Assembly (NCBI RefSeq): GCF_003597395.2
Contig: NC_133774.1
Location: 32,998,221-33,062,220 of the forward strand
Length of the DNA: 64,000 nucleotides
Reading direction: 5' to 3'
Source: Chelonoidis abingdonii
Taxonomy: Eukaryota > Chordata > Testudines > Testudinidae
The notes under the pieces were generated by a model. It was not told the DNA's origin. It worked only from the letters and a program-made list of their open reading frames with translations, and made no database searches. This document shows, piece by piece, positions 1-12,285 of this stretch (position 1 is its first letter; each line of letters opens with the position of its first letter). The position numbers and the translations under genes are program-made.

Positions 1-811
1 CACAACCCCAGGGCCCCTGGGTTGGGACCTGGAGTAGAGGGCGGGCCCAGGTCCCTCCCTCTCCACTCCCCTCCTCCAAGGACACTAGGGGAGTGATTAA
101 GAACTGGTTCAGAGGCAAGCAATATCGCCCTGAACCTACCCAGAGAAGAGAAAGCGCGAGACCCAGAGAACAGTACCGGCAATTTGCCACACTAGGTATT
201 TTCTAAAGTGCAGGCTGTTCTAAAATATAGTGCAAACACACTATAAATTATTACCATTTTTGATCAGTAATTTTGCATTAACTTGTCTCCCAGTCTCTTT
301 TCCCTGATGCACTGTCACAACTATAAAGTGTGGTATTTACACTTTAACCATGAAATTTCCATTGGCCTTAACACAAATTTCAGACTGAAGCCCCATGGTT
401 CAAATTCAGAATCCACCATTGGTGTAAATACTTTTATTAATTTATATTCAGAACACACTAATTATATCTAATGTGAAAATTTAGAGGGCTATCACTTTGA
501 TGTGAAGGGAATACAATACACACAATGTAACCATTCACCTTAAACCTCTCTTTCTGGTACTGTCTTAAATTGTCTTGCCTGGATGCACTCCTTTATAAGG
601 ACACTTGCAATTGTATAAAGCAAAGTTTTCATGTTTAGTTGTTGTGTTTTGACTCTCTTGGAGAAACAGCATGTAATTATACAGCAATATGTGAACGCTA
701 TTATTTAAAAGAAGAAAAACATCTTTTATATTCTGGGTTATATTCTTCTCTAGGAGCACATGACTCCCACTGATGTTAGTTTGGGAATTACAAGCCAGTA
801 TCAAGAGAAGA
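1..811. other. Unannotated flank, no gene seen
   Basis: The first ~180 bases are GC-rich and look like part of a dispersed repeat, but I cannot name it. The rest is AT-rich with only short chance reading frames. The longest frames show no domain, splice context or codon bias. Confidence 0.4.
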
Positions 812-1330
812 GTATAAGAACATAAGAACGGCCATCCTGGGTCAGACCAAAGGTCCATCTAGCCCAGCATCCAGTCTTCTGACAGTGGCCAATGCCAGGT
901 GCCCCAAAAGGAATGAACAGAACAGGTAATCATCAAGTGATCCATTCCTTGTTGCCCATTCCTAGCTTCTGGCAAACAGAGGCTAGGGACACCACTCTGC
1001 CCATCCTGGCTAATAGCCATTGAGAGACCTATCCTCCATGAACTTACCTAGTTCTTTTTTTAACCTTGTTATAGTCTTGGCCTTCACAAAATCCTCTGAC
1101 AAGGAGTTCCACAGACTAACTGGGCATTGTGTGAAAAAATACATTCTTTTGTTTGTTTTAAACCTGCTGCCTATTAATTTCATTTGGTGACCTCTAGTTC
1201 TTGTGTTATGAGAAGTAGTAAATAACAGTTCCTTATTTACTTTCTCCACACTAGTCATGATTTTATAGACCTCTATCATATCGCCCATTAGTCATCTCTT
1301 TTCCAAGCTGAAAAGTCCCAGTCTTATTAA
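812..1330 (-). mobile_element. CR1 LINE 3' end (end of ORF2 plus 3' UTR)
   Basis: The minus-strand frame at 1288-1010 reads as the C-terminal end of CR1 ORF2. It includes the stretch [15 protein letters not shown] and ends in [10 protein letters not shown] before a stop. The segment 1009-812 matches the well-known chelonian/crocodilian CR1 3' UTR, with its phrase about 'gtcagaccaaaggtccatc'. The copy is 5'-truncated, as usual for CR1. Identification is from memory of the family. Confidence 0.9.
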
Positions 1331-1646
1331 AGTTATGAACATTGTGACTTTGTCCTCACCCACAACTATTTCACATTTGGGGACAATATATACCTTCAAG
1401 TCAGCAGCACTGCTATGGGTACCTGCGTGGCCCCACAGTATGCCAACATTTTTATGGCTGACTTAGAACAACGCTTCCTTAGCTCTCACCCCCTATGCCT
1501 CTTCTCCACTTGCACTACATTGATGACATCTTCATCATCTGGACCCATGGAAAAGAAGCCCTTGAGGAATTCCACCATGATTTTAACAATTTCCATCCCA
1601 CCATCAACCTCAGCCTNNNNNNNNNNNNNNNNNNNNNNNNNACAGT
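1331..1646 (+). mobile_element. Penelope-like retroelement fragment, reverse transcriptase part
   Basis: The plus strand encodes the reverse-transcriptase signature GTCVAPQYANIFMADLEQRF. One frame over, after a frameshift near 1500, come LHYIDDIFIIWTHGKEALEE and then HPTINLS just before the assembly gap. The YIDD catalytic box and its surroundings are typical of vertebrate Penelope-like (Neptune-type) elements. The fragment is broken by the frameshift and by 25 Ns. Its 5' boundary abuts the CR1 copy. The piece that would follow it in the element appears in antisense at 7550-6613. Confidence 0.8.
1617..1641. other. Assembly gap (25 N)
   Basis: A run of 25 Ns lies inside or at the edge of the Penelope-like fragment, just outside the left arm of the large inverted duplication. 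A fixed short N-run often marks a contig join of unknown size, so the order and orientation across this point are less certain. Confidence 0.99.
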
Positions 1647-3807
1647 CCTCCATTAATGTTATGTGACTGCTCACTGTAATCTACCTCCCTTGTAAAATTT
1701 TTGCAGATAGCCCCATAAGAGAGAATAGGCACAGGAGGATAGAAGGAAGATTCAGGAATAAAAGGGCAGATTCAAGTAGAGACAGGCAATAACAAAAAAA
1801 AAGACAGAGAGGGAGTATAGAGACCATGCAGAAAACAAGATAAGAGAAAGTAACAAATTGGTCATTTTAAAGACAGTGAGTGGAAGAAGGAAATGAGGGA
1901 GAGTAATGCTGAGAGCGCAATGGTGTGGTGAGAAAGGAGAAATTCAGAGACATTTGACTCCGTTCCTTTGCTCCAATCACAGTCCTGACAGACTACTTTA
2001 ACTTGTGCATGCAAGTCTGCCAATGATGTCTGCCAGCTGAGGAATACTGCACTTAGCCACTCGCCACACCCGCCCAGCACCTGTGTGTCTCTGTACATGA
2101 TGATGCATGTCAAGGTGGCTCTCCTGCTACATTTCACCTGGCTCTTCCCGCTGTCATACGAGGATTGAGAAGGCTTCACCGCTCTTGGCGATTTGAGGAT
2201 CGGGAAGAGAGTGACCAATCAGAACTGAGATTAAAGTACATGTTCAAAGCTCTAACCGGTTTAAGATCCAAGTCCGCACTGACTTCAGTCGAACAAGGCT
2301 CCTATACAGCCTGGGAATGACTTAGGCACTTTAAATGTTTTTTTTACCCCAAATCCGAATACTGATCAGAAAAGTGGGAGAAGTAAGAAAATTAGAGAAG
2401 CCTATGCTCTAACAGTAGCATAACAAATATTGATAGAGTGCAGCTGGTGTCAATATAGCAATAATAGTATGTCTGTTTAATTCATTAGAGATAACAAACA
2501 AAAAGGAAATACCTTTGATCCATCACAAACTCAAGAAATTACAGCTATTCGTCAAATCTACTACTCTAATTAGAGCTCATTAGACTGAACAAAATAATGA
2601 AAAATTCTATTGTGTTTATAAAAATAACAGAAAATCCCTTTGCAAATAGTTATTCTATAAAGACTGTTACTGTTCCAGACATTTCATAATGTACTCTCAA
2701 ATATCTGTTTGATTTATTCCCTTACTGTAAATAAGTCAATCTTAGCTAACTACTTGAGAACTTCCCTGCCTATCCATTGTTCAGAAGAGTAATCTGTATA
2801 ATTTTCTTCCCAACACTGGCCGATCCTGCATCTAAATCATCCAACACGTCTATGCCTGTCAAGATGGCAATGATCAAAGATCAGGAACCACTATAAGCTG
2901 ACATAAATTTTCAATTAAAGTGTCAGATTCACAAGATCTTAGAGAACATACTTTTACTGTAGACAGAGCAAATACATCATAAAAGCATTTTTTACAACAA
3001 AGGAAATACTCAAGAGGCAATTTTATCATATTTTCAAACAAGTTAAGGGTTTATCATTTCCGTATAAGATTCTAAACCTCAAATTAGTAACATCATTGCA
3101 ATTAGGTAAGAAATAATGGGAGCTCTGGAAATTTAAGATGATACACATTGCTTCAACGATCTGTCCTATACGCAAGCCATTTTTTGTACAAAATGTGCAT
3201 TTTGTACTTATAACACCAAACAAATGAAAAATATCGCTTGACATTAAAAGTCCTAGCATGATTTATATAATCAGGAACTGCCCCTTATATCATCCCATTT
3301 TTTCACAAAATATCATCACGGTAATCTGAGTTCAATTTCTGCTCTTATCTTTATTTAGACGATAACACCACTCAAGGTCCATTTTTGGCCACTCCTTAAG
3401 TGATTACTTCAGAAGATTGTAATTGCATATTACATATTGCCTTCTCCAAAGAATCCCAGCGCTATTAGGGCAGAAGGAATGAAATCAAACAATACAAAAT
3501 AAAATATCATAATAAATAAAATAACCCTGTACATTTAAAAATCAGGGAAATTTCTACATGAATGTAGAAACACAAACTGAATAACCAGAACATTTGTGTT
3601 AATCGCCCTACTCTTTTACACACTCAATTGCCAAAATCCAATGACGCTACTAAATTATCAGGCCACTCTTACTTCTATCCAAAATACAGCCTTCTCCAGA
3701 GACTGTTATACGCTCTGTTGTACCATCTCTGATCTATTCTTTTGTCCGACTCCTATCCAAGTACAGAACAGGTTATTCCACTTAACTTCAGAGATTTGTC
3801 AGGATTA

Positions 3808-4743
3808 CTCCTGGGAGGAAAATTCTGCGCCATGCAACAGTGCGCAAAATCATGTCCTATGCAGATTTTTTTTTCTCCATAAAATAGATTCGCAGGGGAG
3901 ACACTGGCATTTACACTTTTGCCTCACGAGGATCCTCTGTCTGCCATAGACGAAGCAGCGAGCTGAGGGCCAGAGTATATCACCACGAATGGATGGGGCA
4001 TGTGGTGCCTTCCTCACAGAGCTCGCCCGCAGGCCATCGAGAAGCGCACAGATATGTGGGACGAGACAGAGCTAGCCCACATGGGCCGTTGTAGGGATCA
4101 CTAGACTGGTGTTTCAGAAGGCTGTGAGTGAACAAGAACTGGGCAAGTGCACAGAGCTCAGTGTATGACTGGTATATGAAGTCAGGTTGAATGGAGTGGG
4201 GATGCAGGGAGAACATGGGATTGGGTTGCAGAGACAACCGAGCCTGTGGGTGTCAGGACACACATGGACAGGCGATGTGCCTGCGGAATGGAAGTCTAGG
4301 GGTCAGACAGATCGCATCAGGAAAGGCTCCCAACCCCTAACAACCCCCACCCCCCAAAAAAAGCCTGTCTCCATGCACACCCAACAAGCTTCCAGATTCA
4401 TCCCAGGTCCTTTCCAGAAATTATTTCCCTCTTCCTTACTCCTGTGTTACAACCTGACTCTCCCCAACGATTTTGCATATGTTAGGTATGAATTTAAGTG
4501 AATATTACTCAAAGTTCTGTATTTAATTTCTAGTAAGGCATCTATTGTCAAAAATATTTCCTAATCTTTTTGTTGCCTGTATTGTTACAAACATACTTTC
4601 TGCTTGTATTTTTGAATAAACTTACCAAAATAATCTGAAACTGGAGTGATTATGTTTAATTATTTTGACAAATAAAGAGCAGAATTTGCAGATTTGAAAA
4701 ATATGTGCACGAAAATTTTTAATGTTTGTCAGAATTCCCCCAG
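3808..4743. mobile_element. Non-autonomous DNA transposon, left-arm copy
   Basis: The ends are inverted repeats: 'ctcctgggaggaaaattctg' on the left, and 'gaattcccccag' on the right, which is its complement. This is the same element as at 9616-10593, in the mirrored position, and is more decayed here. The terminal motif suggests hAT, but no clean 8-bp target duplication is visible. Confidence 0.65.
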
Positions 4744-5989
4744 AAAAGGACACCCACACAAAAGTAATGATCAGATAGCACTATTATATTAGTATTGCAT
4801 ATGCTTTTGGTAATGTTCATAGAACGGCTGAAGTCTTAGTAGTTTAATTTTAAAGCATGCTAGTTAATGAAGTATGTACAGTAAATACCAAAATGTGCAA
4901 CTAATAATCAACTACTTCCATTGCCAACTTCTCAATTATTCCACAGAAAATTTAAGAATCCCTTGTTACTTCCATGAGATATTGTGCATGTTATTATGTC
5001 TCCTTCATTGAAAACAGTCATCGATAAACCATTTCCTCTTTGTCCTGATTGTACATTTAAATAAATAAAATAACAATACACACATTCATTAGTGGCAAGT
5101 TTCCTGTTTGCTACAGAGAAAACCAAATGCATCTCAACATCTAATTCACTGCAAAATGAAACCTTTTGTCCATTTGGCCCTCGAAAGAGAAGAGAAAGAA
5201 ACAACATAAAACATCCAGACAGAGAATTGCGAAAGGAATAAAACTCATTACAATATTAGGGTCTGGAATTGTAGCGGCGGTTGTGGAATCGAATCCATTC
5301 TGCCCTTTTTAAACGAATACAAAGAATATGAGTTCAATGATTGTAGCCTACCACAACATTAAAAAGGCCTTATATAATAGCAATGAGCAGAACAGAAGTT
5401 TGAAATACTTGATGAAGATCAACTGATAGATTCCTTCAGATACGTCTAAATATACTCAGCCTCAATTTCTGTCACTGCACATTACACCAAGAGCAAAACT
5501 TAATTATAGATTTACATCATGAAATTTTATCATGGTAGATTTGCATTTTTGTTAGAAAAGTAAATCATATATGCAACTTAAAAAAAAAGAAAATACTTAC
5601 TGCTTCTTGTGTATGATCAGCTGAAATATAACATCTAAGTTCTGGCTTTTTTGTAGAAACATAATAATACAAAGTAGATAATTAAACACTTTGTATTAGA
5701 TGCCATGTAATAAAGACTGAATGGTATTTTTTGCAACTAAAATATTGGCATGGATTATATTCTATCAAAATATCTAAAAAAGCCATTTGTTAGAAGATAT
5801 GGGACGGTTATTCATGATGATAAACTGTTCTACACAGGCCAGTCCTACATTGTGGTGCATCTGACATCCCCTTCGAAGTTAGTTTAAATCCTGGCCGCTG
5901 CTTTGAAGTCAATATGATTTTGCCATGACTTCGACTTCAGTGAGCTAAGAGTGCATCTCTCAAAGAAGGAGACTCTGTCCATTGTGTCT

Positions 5990-6385
5990 ATGATATATTT
6001 ATATACTAATATCAATGTTACGTAATAACTATATAATATAATGCCAAGTTAATGCACTTTGGAAAACAATAATCTCAACTATACATAAGTAAAAGAATGG
6101 GTCTAAATTAAGCTTACCACTCAGAGAGAGATCTTGATCAACGGGATACATCTCTGAAAACATCACTCAATGTGCAGTGCAGTCAAAAAAGCGAACAAAA
6201 TGTAGACCGTTAAGAAAGGGATAATAAATAAGACAGAAAATATCATATCTGCCTGATAAATCCATTGGATGTCCACATCTGAATACCAGAAAAAGATTAT
6301 TGGAATGAAAATGTCAAAAAGGGCAACAAAAATGATTAGAGGTATGGAACAGCTGCCGTAATAGCGAATAAATAAAAACTAGAGT
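5990..6385 (+). mobile_element. CR1 LINE remnant, left-arm copy
   Basis: This is the mirror of the CR1 segment at 7915-8300. On the plus strand it keeps traces of the CR1 ORF2 part around a CQVMHFG-like motif ('gccaagttaatgcactttgg') and the 'gaacaaaatgta' segment. It has several frame breaks. It belongs to the inverted duplication and was not inserted separately. Confidence 0.7.
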
Positions 6386-6612
6386 ACTGTGGCTACCTTA
6401 GATACAAATTTATTGAGCATAAACTTCGTGGCTAGCTATCAAGCTCCTCATCGATCATAGACATGATACTACAGCAAGAAGATATTTAATACATACAGAG
6501 AAAACATGAAAAGTGAAGTAGCCTACAACTGTAAGAGGCCAATCAATTGAGATAAGCTCTCATCAGCAGAGAAAAAAAAAACTTTAAAGTATAATCGAAT
6601 GACCATACAAGG
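6386..6612 (+). mobile_element. Penelope-like element terminal region, left-arm copy
   Basis: This is the reverse complement of 7665-7910, the non-coding terminal region of the turtle Penelope-like element. Its recognisable phrase reads 'ttatgctcaaataaatttg' in the other arm. The inner edge of the left arm falls within or at the end of this region. Confidence 0.65.
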
Positions 6613-7550
6613 TGTCGAGGTACTTACCATGGGAAATAATTCATTAGTGTAAGCCCAACATTGCCAGTCTCTGTTCAAACCTAAGTTATTTGTATCTAAT
6701 TGCTATTAAATTCAAGTTTAACGTCTCTGGAGTTCTGTTTTTGATTTTTTTTGTTTGTAAACTGCCCACCGTTCAAGTTTACGAGTGTTAGAAAGGTTAA
6801 TTAATTTCTCCACTGTTTTGAATGTTATGATTACTATGTCTAGATTTGTCCATTTATTCTTTTGCTTAAACTGTCCGTTGGCCAATTTATTGGCAGAGCG
6901 TGCTGGCAATTTGCAATATACACTTGTAATTGCAGTGAATGAGCCCCTGATGGCATGGCTGATGTTGATTAGTCCTATATGTGCTCACTTAATAGATATT
7001 TGACAGAGTTTGGCAGATGGGCTCTTGTCGCAAGGATAGTTCTGTTATGTTTATTGTATTGTGTGCGTTTCTGGTGAGTATTGCTTCAGTTGGGAGCGTT
7101 CTTAGCAAGGAACTGGTCTGTCTCCCAAGATCTGTGAGAGTGAGGATCATCTTTTCAGGATAGTTATTAGATCTTTGTATGATGCACCGAGAAGTTTAGT
7201 GGGGCTGAAAGGTTGATGGCGTATGCATTTGTTCTTTTCTTTGTTGGGCTGTCCTGTATGTTGATTCTGGGTATCTCTGACTCTGTCAATCGTTTTTTCA
7301 TGAACAGTGGTATTGAGTTTTTCAAGAATGCTTGATAAGCTGTTGTAGGTGTTGTCTCGTCTGAGGGATGAGCAAATTCAATTGTATATTAGAGCTTGCT
7401 GTAGACATGGATCGGTGGGTGTCCTGGATGAACTTAGCAATGTAGATTAAGGTATACGGTCAGTAGGTTCCAATATAGGGTTGTGTTATGACCATCCTCG
7501 CTTTATTAGACCAGTAGTGTCTAGGAAATGGACCGCTTGTGTTAATTGGC
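6613..7550 (-). mobile_element. Penelope-like element, antisense, spacer of the inverted duplication
   Basis: On the minus strand this segment carries the Penelope coding region downstream of the reverse transcriptase core, running towards the C-terminal endonuclease. Near 7540-7440 the complement recalls the family's HEIHFLDTT...YRKPTDR stretch, frame-shifted here. It then runs to about 6680, where 'cagtctctgttcaaaccta' occurs. All frames are broken. It lies between the two arms and is not itself duplicated. Confidence 0.75.
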
Positions 7551-7910
7551 TCTTCTGAGTATTCTTCTGGCTCTGTCAATCTGTTCCTTCACTTCAGCAG
7601 GTGGGTACTGTAGTTTTAAGAATGCTTGATAAAGATCATGAAGGTGTTTGTCTGAGGGATTGGAGCAAATGCGGTCATCTCAATTATCACTTCAAAGGTT
7701 TTTTTCTCCTGCTGATGATAGCTTATCTCAATTGATTGGCCTCTTACAGTTGGTATGGCTACTTCCACCTTTTCATGTTCTCTGTATGTATAAATATCTT
7801 CTTGCTGTATGTTCCAGTCTATGCATCCGATGAAGTGAGCTGTAGCCCACGAAAGTTTATGCTCAAATAAATTTGTTAGTCTCTAAGGTGCCACAAGTAC
7901 TCCTAGTTTT
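7551..7910 (-). mobile_element. Second Penelope-like fragment with terminal region
   Basis: The phrases 'ggctctgtcaatctgttcc' and 'aagaatgcttgataaagat' repeat material already present at about 7260-7340, so this is a second copy of the same antisense coding part. At about 7665 it switches to the non-coding terminal region, ending near 'gtgccacaagtactcct' at 7890-7905. The part from 7665 is shared with the left arm. Confidence 0.7.
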
Positions 7911-7914
7911 ATTA

Positions 7915-8300
7915 ATCTCTGCTCATACGGCAGCTGTTCCATACCTCTAATCATTTTTGTTGCCCTTTTCTGAACCATTTCCAATTCCAATATATCTTTT
8001 TCTGAGTATTCAAGATGTGGACATACCATGGATTTATAAAGGCAATATGATATTTTCTGTCTTATTATCTATCCCTTTCTTAACGAGTCCTAACATTTTG
8101 TTCGCTTTTTTGACTGCCACTGCACATTGAGTGGATGTTTTCAGAGATGTATCCACAGTGACTCCAAGATCTCTCTCTTGAGTGGTAACAGCTAATTTAG
8201 ACCCCATCATTTTATATGTATAGTTGAGATTATGTTTTCCAAAGTGCATTACTTGGCATTTATTATATAGTATTACATTAACATTGTATAGTATTAACAT
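7915..8300 (-). mobile_element. CR1 LINE remnant (end of ORF2), right-arm copy
   Basis: The minus-strand frame at 8300-8034 contains KCQVMHFGKHNLNYTYKMM and later AVKKANKMLGLVKKGI, both typical of the CR1 ORF2 C-terminal region. The following bases down to about 7920 continue with the segment ending in a degenerate 'IRGMEQLPYE'-like stretch. It is 5' and 3' truncated. Confidence 0.85.
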
Positions 8301-9615
8301 ATATCATAGACACAATGGACCAGAGTCTCCACTTCTTGGAGTGCACTCCTAGCCTCACTGAAGTCGAAGTCAATGGCAAAATCATATTGACTTCAATGCA
8401 GGGCCAGGATTTCACACCTTAACTTCAAGGGGAATGTCAGATGCACCAGCAATGTAGGACTAGGCCCTGTGTAGAACAGTTTATCATCATGAATAAACTG
8501 TCCCTATCTCTAACAAATGGCTTTTTCAGATATTTTATTAGAATATTATCCATGCCACTATTTTGTTGCAAAAAATACATTCAGTCTGCATTACATGGCA
8601 TCTAATACAAAGCTGTTTAATTAATCATACTTTTTAGTTATTATGCTTTCTACAAAAAAGCCAGAATCTTAGAATGTTATATTTTCAGCTGATCAATACA
8701 CAAGAAGCAAGTCAAGTATTTTCTTTTTTTTAAAGTTGCATATATGTTTACTTGTTCTAACAATAAATGCAAATCTAACCATGATAAAATTTCATGTAAA
8801 AATCTATAATTAAGTTTTGCTCTTGGTTTAATGTGCAGTGCACAGAAAGTTTGAGGCTGAGTATAATTAAGAACAGTATCTGGACAAAGGAAATCTTCAT
8901 CAGTGATCTTCATCCAAGTATTTCAAACTTCTGTTCTGCTCATTGCTTTTATTTAGGCCTTTTAATGTGTGCTGGTTAGGCTACAAATCATTGAACTCAT
9001 ATTCTTTAGTTTCGTTTAAAAACAGGTCAGACTGGATATCGATTTCCAACAACCAGCAGCTACAATTTCCAGACCCATAAAGATTGTAAATGAGGTTTTA
9101 TTCCCTTCCAATTCTCTGTCTGGTATGTTTTAATGTTGTTTCTTTTCTCTTTCTCTCTTTCGAGGGCCAAATGACAAAAGGTCATTTTGGGCAGTGCAAT
9201 TTAAGATTTTGAGATGCTTTGGTTTTCTCTTGCAACAGGAAACTTGCACCTAATGATGTGTGTTTGCTTATATTATTATTTTATTTAAAATGTACAATCA
9301 GGACAAAGAGGAAATGGTTTCTGATGACTGTTTTCAAATGAAGGAGACAAATAACATGCACAATATCCTCATGTAGTAAACAAGGGATTCTTAAATTTTC
9401 TGTGGAATAAATTGCAGGAGCTTGCAATGGAAAAGTAGTTGATTATATAGCTTGCACATTTTTTATTTACTGAGTACATACTATAATTAACTAGCATGCT
9501 TTAAAATTAAACTACTAAGACTCTCAGCCGTTCTATGACAATACCAAAAGCCATAATGGCAATACTATATAATAGTGCTATCTGCAGCCATTCTACTTTG
9601 TGTGGTGCTCCTTAT

Positions 9616-10593
9616 TCCTGGGGGAATTCTGCACCAAACAATTAAAAATTCTGTGCACAATATTTTCAAATTCTGCAAAATTCTGCATTTTTATTTGTCA
9701 AAATAATACAATATAATCACTCCAGTTTCAATTATTTTGGTAATTTATTTCAAAATACCAGCCAGCAAGTATGTTTGTAACAATACAGACAACAAAAAAG
9801 ATTCAGGAAATATTTTTGACAAATAGATGCCTTACTAGACAAATTAATACAGAACTTTGAGTAATAATTCACTTAAATTACAATACAGAAACATATTGCA
9901 AAATCTTGGGGGAGTCAGGTGTAACCAAGGAGCTAAGGGAGAGGGAAATAATTTCTGGAAAGGAGCCTGGGAGTGAATCTGGAAGCTTGTTGGGTGTGGA
10001 TGGGAGAACAGGGCTTTTTTGGGGGGGTGGGGGGGTTGTTAGGGGGTTGGGGAGCCTTCCCATGCAGATCCTGTCTGACCCCTAGACTCTCCCATTCAGT
10101 CAGGCACATCTGCCCCTGTCCCTGTGTGTCCTGCACCCCACCAGGCCTCGTGTGTCCCTGCAACCCCCACATCCCCATGTTTCCCTGCATCCCCACTCCC
10201 ATTCAACCTGACTCATTACAGTCACTCCACTAGCTCCTGTGCCACTGCCCCAGTCTGTTCCCCTCACTAGCCCTTCTGAACACCAGTCTATGTGATCCCT
10301 CACAACAGCCCCATGTGTCCTGCTCTGTCTGTCCCCCACATATCCTGTGCCTTCTCAGATGGCCCTGCGGGCAGAGCTCTGTGAGGAAGGCAGCCACTGC
10401 CCCCTCCATCTCCGTGGCTGACTACTCTGGCCCTCAGCTCGCTGCTCTCTTATGGCAGCACAGCAGCTCCTCGTGGGCAAAAAGTGTAACTGCAGTGTCT
10501 CCCTGGCAGAATCTATTTTCTATGGAGAAAAAAAAAATCTGCATAGGACATGAATTTCTGCACGTATGCAGTGGCGCAGATTTCCCCCAGGAG
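9616..10593. mobile_element. Non-autonomous DNA transposon (~0.98 kb), right-arm copy
   Basis: Terminal inverted repeats are visible: 'tcctgggggaattctgcacc' at 9616, and 'ggcgcagatttcccccagga' at about 10573-10592, which is its complement. The interior has an AT-rich left part and a GC-rich right part with no transposase. It is probably a hAT-type non-autonomous element. Open frames inside it (for example 10100-10339) are chance frames in GC-rich DNA. Confidence 0.7.
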
Positions 10594-12171
10594 TAGATCC
10601 TGACAAATCTCATGAGTTAAGTGGAATTAAACCTGTTCTGTACTTGGATAGGAGTCTACCAAAGAATAGTCAAGGATGCTACAACACAGAGGTACGTATA
10701 ACAGTGCTCCTGGAAAGGCTGTCTTTTGGATAAGAAGTAAGAGTGGGGCCCTGACAATTTGTGGTCATTGAAGATTTTATGGCAATTTGTGTAAGAGTAG
10801 GGGCATTAACCCAAATGTTCTGGTTACATTCAAGTTTGTTTGTTTAACTACATTCCATGTAGACAACATTCTCCCTGGATTTTAAACTGGTAACAGGTTA
10901 TTTTTATTCTATTATGATATTTTATTTTGTATTGTTTATTTTCATTCACTTCCTGCCCTAAAATAGCGCTTTGGGATTCTTTGGGAAGAAAGGCAATATG
11001 TAAATATGCAATACAAATCTGTCTGAAGTATCCACTAAAAGGGTGGCCAAAAATGGACACTTCAGATGTGTTATCTTCTAATAAAGATAGAGCAGAACTG
11101 AACTCATTACACGTGATGATATTTTGTTAAAACATGAGGATGCCTAGTAAGGGCGGGCAGTTTCTTGATATATAAATCAATGCTAGGACCTTTTAATGTC
11201 AAGCGTATTTATTCATTTGTTTGGTGGTTTATAAAGTACAAAATGTCACATTTTTGTACAAAAAATGGCTCTGCGTTAGGACAGGAAATCTTAAGGCAAT
11301 GTGTATCATCTTAAATTTCCAGAGCTCACCATCTATTTCTTCCTAATTGCAAATGATGTTAACTAAATTTGGGTTTAAGAATCTTCATAGGAAATGATAA
11401 AACCCTTAACATTGTTTGAAAAATATGATAAAGATTCCCCTTTGAGTATTCCTTTGGTGTAAAAAATGGCTTTTGTGCATTGTATTTGCTCTGTCTACCA
11501 GTAAAAGATATTTTCTCTAAGATCTTGTGAATCTGAACTTACATTGCAATATTTACTGTCAGCTTATAGTGGTCCTGATCTTGCATCATCTGCTCACTCC
11601 TTGAAGTCACTAAGAGTGTTGGATGATCTATAAATGCAGGATCAGGCCCAGTGTTGGGAAGCAAACATTATACAGATTAATCTTCTTAACCAATTGGACT
11701 GAGGCCAGGAAGTCTCAGTAGCATAAAGATTGACTTTTACCAGTAAGGAGACATAAATACAACAACAGATATTTGAGAGTACATATGTATAATGTCTGGA
11801 TACAGTACAGTCTTTATAGAATAACTATTTGACAAAGAGGCATTTTCATGTTTATATTTTAAAAACAATAGGAGATCTTCATTATTTTTGTTACAAGTCT
11901 AATGAGCTCTAATTAGAAGCATTGTAGATATTTGAACCGAATAGCCATGTACATCTTCCTGTGGTTTTGTGATGGTCAAATGGTATTTCCTTTTTGTTGG
12001 TTTAAAATCTCCTGAATTAAACAGAACATACATATTATTGCTTATTGACACAGATGCACTCTATCAATTGTTTTATGCCTACTGTTTAGGCATTAGGCAT
12101 TCTCTAATTTCTTTACTTGATCTCCAACTTCATTCTGACTCAGTATTGGATTTGGGGTAAAAAAAACATTT

Positions 12172-12285
12172 AAAAGTGCCTAAGTCCCATTTCCAAGGCT
12201 GTTAGGAGCCTATGTTTCACTGAAAGTCAGTGGGGGACTTGGGATCCTAAACCGGTTAGGCACTTTTGAAAATTGTACCTTTAAT
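12172..12285. repeat. Short quasi-palindromic interspersed repeat
   Basis: The segment reads 'cctaagtcccatttccaagg' at one end and 'ggttaggcacttttgaaaat' at the other, with 'actgaaagtcagtggggg' between. This gives a long imperfect hairpin. A relative lies at 31970-32065 and the left-arm counterpart at about 2240-2340. Confidence 0.5.

Larger units (their letters stand above)
1647..6612. repeat. Left arm of large inverted duplication
   Basis: This segment is the diverged reverse complement of 7665-12945. Checkpoints: 1655-1680 pairs with about 12905-12935; 2050-2075 with 12445-12475; 3580-3610 with 10790-10830; 3800-3900 with 10500-10620; 4930-5220 with 9150-9410; 5480-5640 with 8690-8850; 6340-6440 with 7845-7965; 6545-6612 with 7665-7740. 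By eye identity is roughly 80-88% with many small indels. Both arms carry the same CR1 piece and the same TIR transposon at matching places, so those insertions predate the duplication. No gene is seen in the arm. Confidence 0.9.
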
